Below, in pieces: positions 7,860 through 17,151 of a DNA stretch of 64,000 nt. The notes beneath the pieces were generated by a model. The model worked only from the letters and a program-made list of their open reading frames with translations, did not search any database and had not been told where the DNA came from. Both the position numbers and the translations under genes were made by a program. The DNA comes from RUG14871 sp045539425 (GTDB lineage: Bacteria > Bacillota_I > Bacilli_A > Erysipelotrichales > Erysipelotrichaceae): contig JAZQFH010000031.1 of the NCBI GenBank assembly GCA_045539425.1, forward strand, positions 124,001 through 188,000, read 5' to 3'. Within the stretch, counting starts at the first letter, position 1, and each line of letters opens with the position of its first letter.

Positions 7860-9035
7860 ATGATCATTAAAAATGCCAACGTCTTTATCAACGGTTCATT
7901 TCATGCGTGTGATGTCCGCTATGACGCAGAGGGTATTCAGGAAATCGGCAGAGATCTCTGCGGAGATGAGATCATCGATGCGCAGGGGTACGATCTTTAT
8001 GCCGGTATGGTAGATGCCCATTGTCATGGCGGTTTTCTTTGCGGATTCAATTACTCCACCAGCTTTCAGAAGCAGGGGAGTCATGAAGAACAGGTCCGCC
8101 GTTTACTGAAAAAGCTTCCGGAGACAGGTGTGACGACCGTTTATCCGACGCTCGCCATCATCTTTCCTCCAATTAAAGAAATGTATGAGGACATGCGCGA
8201 TTCCGTGCGTACGATCCGTAAGGTGCACAAGTCTTACGAAGGGGCGGAACCGCTGAAGTTCCATTTTGAACATCCGTTCCCGACGCTGGACCGCTATCTG
8301 GTGGAAGGGCTGAAACCCGCTACGAAAGAGATTGCGGATCTGGTGACCGATGGCGACTACAGTGACGTCGGTATTTTCGGCATTGCGCCGGATTATGAGA
8401 ATGCGCTGGAGTTTATGGACTATCTTGTTTCAAAGGGTGTGGAGCCGGAAGACGGCTATACCAAGGCCACAGCGGAACAGACGAAACTGGCGGCAGATCA
8501 CGGAATGAGCCAGGCGTCGCATCTCTTCAACGGATATCAGCCGATGCATCACCGCATCAGCGGACCGAGTGAAGGAGTGCTTCTGGAAGACAGGATCAAA
8601 GCCCAGCTCACGCTGGACGGCTATCACGTCAATCCTGCCTGGGTCCGCCTGACATTAAAGGTCAAGGGAATTGAAAACTGTTACGGCATCACGGATCTGA
8701 GCGGTTACAGCGGATTACCGGATGGGGAGAATATCATGGATGACGGGACCGTGATCGTGACAAAAGACGGTTTCAACTGGAGAGAGGATGGACACCTGAA
8801 ATCCGGCAACATGACGGCAAACGAGATCATGCGCTGCGCGAAAGAAAAAGTCGGACTCACAAAAGAAGAAGTCGGTCTGCTGTTTTTTGAAAATCCGGCG
8901 AAGTGTCTGAATCTGAGTGACAGAGGCAGAATTGAAGTCGGAAGAAGGAGCGATCTGGTCTTAATGGATGAGAACTACCGCGTCATTAAGACAATCATCA
9001 AAGGAGAAGTTTATTATGAAGCTGACAACGATTAA
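7860..9035 (+). CDS. NagA-like amidohydrolase with altered active site
   Basis: 391-residue amidohydrolase of the N-acetylglucosamine-6-phosphate deacetylase family. Recognisable blocks are DAHCHGG, SHLFNGYQPMHHR, LDGYHVNP and the catalytic-Asp block GITDLSGYSGLPDGE. Two conserved blocks differ: the usual LEGPF reads FEHPF (about residue 137), and the usual GHTDA, whose His is a metal ligand, reads GYTKA (Tyr at 8457-8459). The role in GlcNAc-6-P deacetylation is therefore doubtful; a related acylated sugar or different metal use is possible. No nagB lies nearby. The start at 7860 follows CAGGGAGG. Its last 20 bases overlap the FAH-family gene, implying coupled translation. Confidence 0.8.
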   Translation: MIIKNANVFINGSFHACDVRYDAEGIQEIGRDLCGDEIIDAQGYDLYAGMVDAHCHGGFLCGFNYSTSFQKQGSHEEQVRRLLKKLPETGVTTVYPTLAIIFPPIKEMYEDMRDSVRTIRKVHKSYEGAEPLKFHFEHPFPTLDRYLVEGLKPATKEIADLVTDGDYSDVGIFGIAPDYENALEFMDYLVSKGVEPEDGYTKATAEQTKLAADHGMSQASHLFNGYQPMHHRISGPSEGVLLEDRIKAQLTLDGYHVNPAWVRLTLKVKGIENCYGITDLSGYSGLPDGENIMDDGTVIVTKDGFNWREDGHLKSGNMTANEIMRCAKEKVGLTKEEVGLLFFENPAKCLNLSDRGRIEVGRRSDLVLMDENYRVIKTIIKGEVYYEADND

Positions 9036-9828
9036 GGTAAACGGGAAATGCCGGGTGGCGAAAGTCTCTGAAGATAAAATCCATGTGATCCAGACGGACG
9101 CAACCCTGAATGAGATCATTGAAAAGGGAGATGTGAAGCAGCTGGATGCATTGCCTTCTGAAGAAGTGAGTGAGTTTGAATGGGCAAATCTGCTTCAGCC
9201 GGACAAGATCATCTGTGTGGGATACAACTATCCCAAACATTCCAAGGGAATGAAGGTGGATCTGCCGACAACCCCGGTCCTCTTCTCCAAGTTCCGCGAT
9301 GCAATCGCGAAATGCGGCGATGAGATCCCGATGGTTTCCTATGAAGATACATACGATTATGAGGGAGAACTTGTCATCGTGATCGGAAAGGAAGGCTATC
9401 AGATTCCGAAGGAGGAAGTCTTTGATCATATCTTCGGCTATACGGTCGGCAACGATGTCTCCATTCGAGGAGCCCAGTTCCGCACTTCCCAGTATCTGAT
9501 CGGAAAAGCCATGCCGAAGAGCGGACCGATCGGACCGTATCTTGTCAGTGCGGATGAATATGATCCGAAAAACAAACGGATTGAGACAAGGGTAAACGGA
9601 GAGCTTCGCCAGAGCGGCAATACGGATGAGATGATCTTCAAGATCGAAGATATCGTCTCCTTTGCGTCCGCTTACTTCCCGCTGCATCCGGGAGATCTGA
9701 TCTTTACCGGTACGCCAAGCGGAGTAGCAAGAGAACTTCCGGAAAAGGGATATCTGAGAGACGGGGATTGCGTTTCCATTACGATTGAGGGAATCGGAAC
9801 CCTGACAAATACAATGAGACAATACTGA
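9016..9828 (+). CDS. Fumarylacetoacetate hydrolase (FAH) family protein
   Basis: 270 residues. The C-terminal FAH domain (about 60-270) shows ICVGYNYP, the metal-binding DYEGELVIVIG, NDVSIRGAQ and a GTPSGV block, as in acylpyruvases, 2-keto-3-deoxy-acid dehydratases and hydroxymuconate isomerases. The exact substrate cannot be told; the domain acts on 2-oxo acids using a divalent metal. The start at 9016 follows AAAGGAGAAG and lies within the NagA-like gene, so the two are coupled. Such coupling hints that both act on the same compound. Confidence 0.85.
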   Translation: MKLTTIKVNGKCRVAKVSEDKIHVIQTDATLNEIIEKGDVKQLDALPSEEVSEFEWANLLQPDKIICVGYNYPKHSKGMKVDLPTTPVLFSKFRDAIAKCGDEIPMVSYEDTYDYEGELVIVIGKEGYQIPKEEVFDHIFGYTVGNDVSIRGAQFRTSQYLIGKAMPKSGPIGPYLVSADEYDPKNKRIETRVNGELRQSGNTDEMIFKIEDIVSFASAYFPLHPGDLIFTGTPSGVARELPEKGYLRDGDCVSITIEGIGTLTNTMRQY

Positions 9829-9856
9829 AAAAGAGTCAGATTATTCTGACTCTTTT
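9829..9856. terminator. Bidirectional terminator between FAH and alpha-galactosidase genes
   Basis: Perfect 12-bp stem AAAAGAGTCAGA/TCTGACTCTTTT with loop TTAT. The stop codon of the minus-strand gene (9841-9843) is in the loop. Confidence 0.92.
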
Positions 9857-12147
9857 ACTTCTCTGATTTCATACATGTCGCTTCCGTAGTCCAGCGGGAT
9901 ACGGATGTTTTTATTGTAGCCGGTACCTAAGAAGAGGGTGTTGAGATAGATCCCGCTCTTTAGGGCGGCGCCGCTTGCCGTATAGTACTGATCGGCTGCT
10001 TCCATTCCCTTGCGCTTGCTGACGGCGGTCATGATGTGTCCGTTGCCATCCAGCTTGATCGGGGAGACATAATTCAGTAAATGTCCGAAGGAATTCAGAT
10101 TGTGCAGATACGGACGGCTGGTAATCTGATAAATGCTCTCTGCTTTCAGTGCCGGTACGATCAGTTTGTCATATTCCGGTGCAGCGGATACAATGCGGCG
10201 GAACTTGGAAACGATGGCTTCCTGTGAATTCATGACTGCGAAGGACTCATATTCCTTTTCCGTCTCCATCCTGTAGAACGTGCCGTACTGGAACGTCTTA
10301 CGGTGCTGCTTGTAGTATTCCACCTGATTTTTGATCTCGTCCTTTTCCATCTGGGAGAGGCTGCTTAAATCCAGCTCATAGCCCAAAAGTCCGTATGCGG
10401 CAACATTGAAGCGGGTCTCTAAAGGCGTCTTGCGCAGTGTCTGGCCGTGCGGAGTCGCGGAGACGTGGGCACCGAGCGTGGAGAGCGGATAGAGATAGGA
10501 GTAGCCTTTCTGAATGTCGATCCTCTCAATCGCATCCGTATCATCACTGGCCCAGATCTGCGGCGAATAACATAACATGCCCAGATCGAAGCGGTTTCCG
10601 CCGGATGCGCACGATTCCAGAAGAACGTGTTTTCTTCGGTTGAAAATTCTTCCCAGAACATCATAGAGTCCCAGGATGTATTCATGATTCTTCTCTCCGC
10701 TGATGGCATTGAGATGGCGGTTCATGTCCCATTTGATATAGTCAATCTTGTTTTCATCAATCAGGCGGCTGACATTTTCAACGATATAGTCGCGCACTTC
10801 CTTTTTGCTGAGGTCCAATAAGAGCTGATGGCGGCTGAGCACCGGACCGCGTCCTTCTTCCATTAAGGCATATTCCGGGTGCGCCTGGTACAGCTTGGAA
10901 TCGATATTGACGGATTCCGGTTCCACCCATAATCCGAACAGCATTCCAAGCTTATGAATTTCTTCCGAGAGGGCTTTGATGCCGCCCGGCAGTTTCTTTT
11001 CATTGCAGTCATAATCGCCGAGTCCGTGAGCATCATCGTTCCGGTTGGAGAACCAGCCGTCATCCAGGACAAACAGCTCGATTCCGAGTCTGGCGGCATC
11101 TTTGGCAAGTTTCACCAGCTGATCCTTTTTGAAGTCCGCACCGAATGCTTCCCAGTCATTGATCAGAACCGGTCTCTCTTTTTTCTTCCAGTCCGAACGG
11201 ACGATATGCTCATTGATGAAGTCGTGGAAATGGTGGCTGAGCGTATTCAGTCCTTCATTGGAATAGGAGAGTACCGCTTCCGGTGTCTCGAAAGATTCGT
11301 TGGCTTTAAGTGTGTAATGGAAACGCTCCGGATTGATTCCGCTGATGATATGATGGATCCCGTATTCATCGCGTGAAAGGGAACTGTAATGATTTCCGCT
11401 GTAGATCAAATTGAATCCCCACGCTTTCCCATAGTCTTCCGTCGTGTGATGCTGACATACGATGAACCCCGGGTTCTGCTTGGCACTGGAGAAACCGGTG
11501 CGGGACTGAATGGTGTGCGTACCGCGCTGTAAGAGATGTCGGGAAAGGTGCATTTCCTTATCCCATGCCCCGCTGAAATCTATCACATCGAGATCATGCT
11601 CACAGAGATCCAAACAGTACGACATCACTTTATGCAGCACGCGGTCTTTTCCGCTCTGATTATACAGAACGGCGCGGCGCGTGATCACGTCTTCTTTCAC
11701 ATAGACACCGTAGTAAAGCTCCAGTAAAAGTTTCATCTTTTCGTCTTTCAGACGGACAATCAGTGTCTCATCTGCGCCATACGCAGAGGGGAGGAAATTC
11801 ATCCTGCAGGATTCCTTTCTGATTTCATAGGAATCAAACACGAAATCCGTGCTGCAGTAATTTCTGTCTTCTAACTCAAGACAGCTTTCCTTATAGTCTC
11901 CCATACCGTAAGTTCCGTATTCCTGCGGAATCCTGTCCAGCGTATAATCCGGATCTTCGTCATTGTAGGTGACCGTTGTCCCGTACGGCATCTGATGTTT
12001 CTGGCGCAGTGCTTCACAGTCTGTGAGAAATACGCGATCCCCGTAATGAACGTGCTCTATATGATGGTATTGATTCACACAGAACATATAGCTGGTGTGA
12101 GTCGTATTTAAAAGAAATGTGTTTTCTTTGATCTGAATGATTTCCAT
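9841..12147 (-). CDS. GH36 alpha-galactosidase
   Basis: 768 residues, cytosolic. GH36 features are an N-terminal beta-sandwich domain, FVLDDGWF, the nucleophile block YIKWDMNRH, the LESCASGG block and the acid/base block SDDTDAIER, followed by a C-terminal beta domain. The enzyme removes alpha-1,6-linked galactose from melibiose, raffinose or stachyose. The start is put at 12147 because GAGG lies nine bases before it; the ATG at 12162 has no space for a site. It is divergent from the GH3 gene. No transporter is adjacent. Confidence 0.92.
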   Translation of the reverse strand: MEIIQIKENTFLLNTTHTSYMFCVNQYHHIEHVHYGDRVFLTDCEALRQKHQMPYGTTVTYNDEDPDYTLDRIPQEYGTYGMGDYKESCLELEDRNYCSTDFVFDSYEIRKESCRMNFLPSAYGADETLIVRLKDEKMKLLLELYYGVYVKEDVITRRAVLYNQSGKDRVLHKVMSYCLDLCEHDLDVIDFSGAWDKEMHLSRHLLQRGTHTIQSRTGFSSAKQNPGFIVCQHHTTEDYGKAWGFNLIYSGNHYSSLSRDEYGIHHIISGINPERFHYTLKANESFETPEAVLSYSNEGLNTLSHHFHDFINEHIVRSDWKKKERPVLINDWEAFGADFKKDQLVKLAKDAARLGIELFVLDDGWFSNRNDDAHGLGDYDCNEKKLPGGIKALSEEIHKLGMLFGLWVEPESVNIDSKLYQAHPEYALMEEGRGPVLSRHQLLLDLSKKEVRDYIVENVSRLIDENKIDYIKWDMNRHLNAISGEKNHEYILGLYDVLGRIFNRRKHVLLESCASGGNRFDLGMLCYSPQIWASDDTDAIERIDIQKGYSYLYPLSTLGAHVSATPHGQTLRKTPLETRFNVAAYGLLGYELDLSSLSQMEKDEIKNQVEYYKQHRKTFQYGTFYRMETEKEYESFAVMNSQEAIVSKFRRIVSAAPEYDKLIVPALKAESIYQITSRPYLHNLNSFGHLLNYVSPIKLDGNGHIMTAVSKRKGMEAADQYYTASGAALKSGIYLNTLFLGTGYNKNIRIPLDYGSDMYEIREVKESE

Positions 12148-12259
12148 AATCGCATGCCTCAATTCCGCATTTATTTTACCATTTTTGACAGTGAGAAGAT
12201 ATGGTAAAGCGGCAGGAATTCAAAGTATAATTGAATCGTATCCAAGGGGGTTTAGTATC

Positions 12260-14653
12260 ATGAAAAAACCAAGTCAGCGCGTTTTGGACATTCTTTCCAA
12301 AATGACACTGGAAGAGAAGGCGAATCAGCTCAGCTGTATTCTGCCGTCACTGGCAGTCCAGAACGGTGTATTCAGCCGTGAAAAGGCGGAAAAAGCCATG
12401 CCGAACGGCATTGGACGCTTTACGCAGTATTCCACACCGTTTATGGGAGGCCCGAAACAGATTGCCGAAGCACATAATGCCTTGCAGGATTATTCCGTGG
12501 AGAAATGCGGGATTCCAATCATCATTCAGAACGAGAGTTCCACCGGTTTTGTTTCCGTAAAGGGAACGGTTTTCCCGATTCCGCTTGCGCTTGCCGCAAC
12601 ATTTGATGACAAGCTTTCCTATAAGATGGGACAGGTTTTAACCAAAGAAGGAAAAGCGGTCGGTGCGAAAGTCATGATGAGCCCGGTGGCAGACGTTGCC
12701 AGAGATTCGAGATGGGGAAGAGTCGGTGAGACATTCGGGGAAGATCCGATGCTCTGCGCCCGTTTCTCTGCCGAAGAAGCAAAGGGAATCCAGGGAGATG
12801 ACTATACAAAAAACTGTGCAGCCTTAGCAAAACACTGGGTAGCATACGGTGTCAGTGAAGGCGGCGTCAACTGTGCCACAATCAATGTCGGCAAGAAGGA
12901 AATCTTTGAAGTTTACACCACACCGTTTGCGGCAGCAATCAAGGAAGCCGATATGCAGGGAGCGATGGTGACCTATTCCGATATCGACGGCAGACCGATG
13001 TCCGTCAACGATGAATACACCCGCAAAGTCCTGAGAGAGGACCTCGGCTTTAACGGTGCACTGGTCTGTGACGGAATGTCCATTCCGCGTGTCATTGAGA
13101 CGCAGGGAATGTTCCGCAACAGGGAAGAACTTGCGGCTGCGGCATTAAAGGCGGGAGTCGATGCGGATACGATGTTCACAACGGTTTATAACCATATTGC
13201 GGATGGTGTCCGCAACGGAATCGTGGATGAGAAGGATCTGGATGACTGCGTGCTGCGTATTTTACAGCAGAAAGAGGAATTCGGACTGCTGGATAACTGG
13301 CATGTGGATCCGGAAGCTGCGGAAGCGGCATTCAATGATCCGGCTTCGGATGATCTCTCCCGTGAGATTGCCGAAAAGTCCATGACGCTCTTAAAGAATA
13401 ACGGCATTTTACCGTTGGATAAGAATTTGAAAAACATTGCCGTGGTAGGCCCGTTTGCGGAGCGCCTTTCTTCCTATTTCGGAGGATATGCCTATCCGTG
13501 TATGGTGTCGGGCTTCCTCGGTGCTGTCATTGAATCCACCAAGAACAAGATGGAAGGCTTCGGTGATATTGCCGCGCAGATGATGGATGTTGAAACGATG
13601 AAGAAGAAAATGTACCGTGATCCTTCCTTAAGTTACCAGGAAAACCTGAACATCTGGCTGAAAGAGGAATACGGTATGAAATCCATCACGGAAGCCATGC
13701 GTGAAGAATTTGAAAAGAGTGAAGTTGTCTATCACTTCGGCCCGCACAATGATTCCGAAAACTGGAAAGAAGAAATCGAAGAAGCCAGGAAAGCTGCCGA
13801 GAACAGCGATGTGATCGTACTCGCACTCGGGGAAGTCACGGGATTCGGCTCCGATGCGACAAGCGGAGAAGGAACCAACAATCCGGACCTGACGCTTCCG
13901 GGACACCAGCAGGCCTTACTGGAAGCCATGAAAAAGCTGAACAAGCCAATTGTTCTGGTGCTTCTGAACGGCAGACCACTGGCATTAAAAGATGCCGAAC
14001 CGCTCTGTGATGCGATTCTGGAAGCCTGGTATCCGGGACCGACAGCTGCCGAGACGATCGCAAAAGTCTTAAGCGGCAGAATCAATCCGGGCGGCGTCCT
14101 TCCGGTCAGCTTCCCTCAGATCTCCTCGCAGTGTCCGCTTTACTTCGGTCACTTGACAGGCAGCGGATATATGACAGTCCGCCAGACACCGGACCCGACG
14201 GTATTGCAGCCGCTCTATCCGTTCGGATACGGCTTAAGCTATACAACGTTTAAGATGGGTGAATTGAAAGCGGATGATAGCGTTGAAGTCGGCAAGAGCT
14301 TCAAGGTATCCTGCAGCGTAGAGAATACGGGTGACAGAGCAGGGGATGTAACGGTTCAGATCTACACGCATTCCAAATGCCCGACAGTAATCCGTCCGAT
14401 CAAGGAACTGCGTGCATTCAAGAGAGTCCATCTTGAAGCGAATGAGAAAAGAGTTGTGGAATTCACACTGGATACCCGCAATTTCGGTTACTTCAACTGG
14501 AAGAATGAATTCGTGATCGAAGCCAGACCACAGGAAATCTTCCTGTGCTCCGATTCCTCCACAATTCTGGAAAGAGCGGAGATCGAGTTCACGGGTGAGG
14601 ATAAGGAAATCCTGCACGACCGTGTATTCGACTTCGGCTGCGAAGTAAAATAA
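12260..14653 (+). CDS. GH3 beta-glycosidase (beta-glucosidase/xylosidase type)
   Basis: 797 residues. The GH3 N-terminal barrel shows DVARDSRWGRVGETFGEDP, KHWVAYG and the nucleophile Asp about 271 in GALVCDGMS, where most relatives have SDW or SDY. The GH3 C-terminal domain (about 370-640) includes LALGEVTGFGSDATSGEG, with the ALG/ATSGEG loop, and a fibronectin-III-like domain closes the protein (about 690-790). It releases terminal beta-linked glucose or xylose from oligosaccharides. No signal peptide, so the substrates are imported. The start at 12260 follows AAGGGGG. It is divergent from alpha-galactosidase and ends at a bidirectional terminator. Confidence 0.9.
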   Translation: MKKPSQRVLDILSKMTLEEKANQLSCILPSLAVQNGVFSREKAEKAMPNGIGRFTQYSTPFMGGPKQIAEAHNALQDYSVEKCGIPIIIQNESSTGFVSVKGTVFPIPLALAATFDDKLSYKMGQVLTKEGKAVGAKVMMSPVADVARDSRWGRVGETFGEDPMLCARFSAEEAKGIQGDDYTKNCAALAKHWVAYGVSEGGVNCATINVGKKEIFEVYTTPFAAAIKEADMQGAMVTYSDIDGRPMSVNDEYTRKVLREDLGFNGALVCDGMSIPRVIETQGMFRNREELAAAALKAGVDADTMFTTVYNHIADGVRNGIVDEKDLDDCVLRILQQKEEFGLLDNWHVDPEAAEAAFNDPASDDLSREIAEKSMTLLKNNGILPLDKNLKNIAVVGPFAERLSSYFGGYAYPCMVSGFLGAVIESTKNKMEGFGDIAAQMMDVETMKKKMYRDPSLSYQENLNIWLKEEYGMKSITEAMREEFEKSEVVYHFGPHNDSENWKEEIEEARKAAENSDVIVLALGEVTGFGSDATSGEGTNNPDLTLPGHQQALLEAMKKLNKPIVLVLLNGRPLALKDAEPLCDAILEAWYPGPTAAETIAKVLSGRINPGGVLPVSFPQISSQCPLYFGHLTGSGYMTVRQTPDPTVLQPLYPFGYGLSYTTFKMGELKADDSVEVGKSFKVSCSVENTGDRAGDVTVQIYTHSKCPTVIRPIKELRAFKRVHLEANEKRVVEFTLDTRNFGYFNWKNEFVIEARPQEIFLCSDSSTILERAEIEFTGEDKEILHDRVFDFGCEVK

Positions 14654-14668
14654 TCAATTCAAACAAAA

Positions 14669-14699
14669 GAAAACGGGTTGCGATGGCAACCCGTTTTTT
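14669..14699. terminator. Bidirectional terminator between GH3 and SDR genes
   Basis: AAACGGGTTGC/GCAACCCGTTT stem with loop GATG and T residues on either side when read in each direction. Confidence 0.92.
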
Positions 14700-14716
14700 C
14701 ACTTTCGAATCTTAGA

Positions 14717-15526
14717 TTACTGTGGCTGTTTGCCGATGTAAGCCAGAATACCGCCGTCAACATAGAGGATGTGTCCGTTGACGAAGTTGGAAGCATCCGA
14801 GGCAAGGAATACTGCCGGACCCTGAAGGTCTTCCGCATCTCCCCATCTGCCTGCCGGTGTTTTGGCAATGATGAACTGGTCAAACGGATGACGGGAGCCG
14901 TCCGGCTGACGTTCTCTTAACGGTGCTGTCTGCGGTGTGGCAATGTAGCCAGGGCCGATGCCGTTGCACTGAATGTTCTTATCACCGTATTCCGCGCAGA
15001 TGTTTCTTGTGAGCATCTTTAATCCGCCTTTTGCGGCTGCGTAGGCAGAGACTGTTTCTCTTCCGAGTTCACTCATCATGGAGCAGATGTTGATGATTTT
15101 GCCGTGTCCTTTTTCAATCATACCCGGAATGCAGGCTTTGGAGACGATGAACGGTGCGTTCAGGTCAACATCGATGACTTTACGGAAGTCTGCAGCGCTC
15201 ATTTCCGTCATCGGGATACGTTTGATGATACCGGCATTGTTTACCAGGATATCGATCACGCCGACTTCTTCCTTAATCGTGGCGACTAACTGCTGTACGG
15301 CTTCTTCGTTTGTGACATCACAGACATATCCGTGTGCCTCAATACCGCGTTCCTTATAAGTAGCCAAACCCATGTCGACATGAGCCTGGTCGATATCGTT
15401 GAAGCAGATTGTTGCGCCGGCTTCCGCAAAAGCTGTTGCGATTGCCATACCGATGCCATAGGATGCGCCGGTTACCAGAGCCACTTTTCCTGTCAGTGAG
15501 AAATCACTCATTTTTAAACTGTTCAT
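14717..15526 (-). CDS. Short-chain dehydrogenase, gluconate 5-dehydrogenase/KduD-like
   Basis: 269 residues, classical SDR: TGASYGIG cofactor loop (about residue 19), NNAG (about 96), catalytic Ser and YAAAK, and GPGYIATPQT after the active site, the pattern of gluconate 5-dehydrogenases and 2-deoxy-gluconate 3-dehydrogenases. It interconverts a keto-sugar acid and its reduced form with NAD(P). AAAGGAG precedes the start by 11 bases. It is divergent from the ABC importer over a 317-base region, so the importer may bring in its sugar-acid or sugar substrate. Confidence 0.85.
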   Translation of the reverse strand: MNSLKMSDFSLTGKVALVTGASYGIGMAIATAFAEAGATICFNDIDQAHVDMGLATYKERGIEAHGYVCDVTNEEAVQQLVATIKEEVGVIDILVNNAGIIKRIPMTEMSAADFRKVIDVDLNAPFIVSKACIPGMIEKGHGKIINICSMMSELGRETVSAYAAAKGGLKMLTRNICAEYGDKNIQCNGIGPGYIATPQTAPLRERQPDGSRHPFDQFIIAKTPAGRWGDAEDLQGPAVFLASDASNFVNGHILYVDGGILAYIGKQPQ

Positions 15527-15843
15527 TTTCGTTTTTACTCCTTTACACGTCTAATCATATCATTAAAGTCGTAATTTCAAAATAATATGGCAGAGAAAAT
15601 CTGCAGGTCATAAAAGATTGTTTTGTGAATACAAGTTTTCTTAATTTGTATAGTTCCTTCCGTTATCCGAGACAAACATTTTCAATATTTACTCAAAAAC
15701 ATTATCAAGTGAATCAGATTCTGCGAAAATGTGAAAATTATTGATGGATTTCTTCACAATCATAAGGTTTTCAGTTGAAAAAGGGTGGGGTTTGATTTAA
15801 CATAAAATTAAAGAAAGCGATGAATATCGCAAAAAGGAGATAA
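15527..15843. promoter_or_regulatory. Divergent regulatory region, SDR gene / ABC importer
   Basis: AT-rich gap without a gene. For the importer: TTGAAA (15775-15780), 17 bases and TAACAT (15798-15803). For the SDR gene on the minus strand: TTGAAA (15575-15580) and TATGAT (15554-15559), 15-base spacer. An inverted repeat ATACAA(n11)TTGTAT at 15629-15651 is a candidate operator. A small hairpin GCGAT-GAAT-ATCGC (15818-15831) lies directly before the ribosome site of the lipoprotein gene. Confidence 0.5.
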
Positions 15844-17067
15844 ATGTATATGAAAAAGTTACTTTCTCTCTTTGTTGTCCTCTTACTGTGCGTAACCATG
15901 TTCGGTTGCTCTCAGAAAGGTGGAGAAGGAGAACAGGGAGGACAGGAAGGTGGCGACACACCGGAAACGACTGTGGATACAGCTACTTTCGATGAACTGT
16001 TAGCCAAAGGCCTTGAAAATGGTAAGAAATTAACCATCTACACGACTCACTCTGTTGTCAATGATGCTATTCAGGCATTCATGAACAAATATGACCCGGA
16101 TCACAAAGTGGAATATGAATCCACACAGATCGGTGATACGAAACAGATCACTCAGGTTGCAACGGAAGTCAAGGAAGGCGCAGCCGGCGCTGATATCATC
16201 TTCATTCAGGATGGCGGCCGTGTCTTAACAGACTTAGTGGACGAAGGTTATGTTTACAACTGGTACAACCAGGAAATCTTAGACAAAGTTGGTGCAGACT
16301 GCGAACCGTTATTAGTCTGGGATTACTGCAATAAGGTTTTCATCTACAACAACAAATTAATGAATGCGGATGAAATCACAAATATCTGGTATGTCACAGA
16401 TCCTCAGTATGCAGGAACAGTCAAGATGAAAGATCCTTCCAACGAAGGCGTTAACATGAACTTCTTAGTCAACCTGACATCTGATGCAAATGCCAAGTTA
16501 TTAGCAGATGCTTACAAAGCATACTATGGCGAAGACATCAAACTTGATGAGGATTGCCCGAATGCAGGTTATCAGTTCATCAAGATGATGTACAAGAACA
16601 ACTTATTATTAGGCGATTCCGACGGTAACATCGCAAAAGAAATCGGTGACCCGGCTGCGGAAACTAAGATGAGCGGCTTATTAACTCTGAACAAATTCAA
16701 GAAGAGCCAGGATGCCGGTTACAACTTAGACTATGCTAAGAACGTCAACCCTGTTGCAGGTTTCATTTATCCGATTTACGGCTTACAGGTCGCAAATGCT
16801 GACAACCCGGAATTAGCAAAAGCTTTCTTAATCTGGTTATATTCCGAAGAAGGCTGGGCCGGCAACGGTGAATTACTGATCAATGACGGCTCTGTTTACA
16901 AGGGAATGTCCGGCAGATTCGGTGACTACAGCGGTAACCAGTCCATCCCAGTAGTGGATGGTGACTTACCGGTTGCTGAATGGAAGAAGATCCTTGTTCA
17001 GGAAGATGCAGTTCAGGCAGCTCAGAACAGAGCAGATGTTGAAGACTTCATCTTAACAATTAAATAA
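15844..17067 (+). CDS. ABC importer substrate-binding lipoprotein (family 1, iron/sugar-phosphate type)
   Basis: 407 residues (405 if the ATG at 15850 is used). A lipoprotein signal, MKKLLSLFVVLLLCVTMFGC, puts the mature Cys near residue 23; a Gly/Glu-rich linker follows, then a periplasmic-binding-like domain related to ferric-ion and hexose-phosphate binding proteins (YTTHS near the start of the mature part, KMKDPSNEG). It captures the ligand outside the membrane for the permease and ATPase that follow. Leucine is coded largely by TTA, as in the PTS EIIC gene, suggesting high expression. A terminator-like hairpin after it would keep its level above that of the permease. The ligand is not known. 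Confidence 0.87.
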   Translation: MYMKKLLSLFVVLLLCVTMFGCSQKGGEGEQGGQEGGDTPETTVDTATFDELLAKGLENGKKLTIYTTHSVVNDAIQAFMNKYDPDHKVEYESTQIGDTKQITQVATEVKEGAAGADIIFIQDGGRVLTDLVDEGYVYNWYNQEILDKVGADCEPLLVWDYCNKVFIYNNKLMNADEITNIWYVTDPQYAGTVKMKDPSNEGVNMNFLVNLTSDANAKLLADAYKAYYGEDIKLDEDCPNAGYQFIKMMYKNNLLLGDSDGNIAKEIGDPAAETKMSGLLTLNKFKKSQDAGYNLDYAKNVNPVAGFIYPIYGLQVANADNPELAKAFLIWLYSEEGWAGNGELLINDGSVYKGMSGRFGDYSGNQSIPVVDGDLPVAEWKKILVQEDAVQAAQNRADVEDFILTIK

Positions 17068-17089
17068 TTTAATTGTCATCAATCAAACC

Positions 17090-17134
17090 GGGAAGGCTGT
17101 TTCAGTATTTCATAATAGCCTTCCCTTTCTTTTT
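17090..17134 (+). terminator. Intra-operon terminator after the binding protein
   Basis: 9-bp stem GGGAAGGCT/AGCCTTCCC with an 18-base loop and a T-rich tail. It lies between the lipoprotein and permease genes and probably reduces read-through. Confidence 0.8.
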
Positions 17135-17151
17135 AAGAGAGGATAATATGT

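Noticed and set aside
8998..9822. 274-codon open frame on the minus strand
   Set aside because: It lies antisense to the FAH-family gene and its product is low in family-like features. It is a by-product of codon use.
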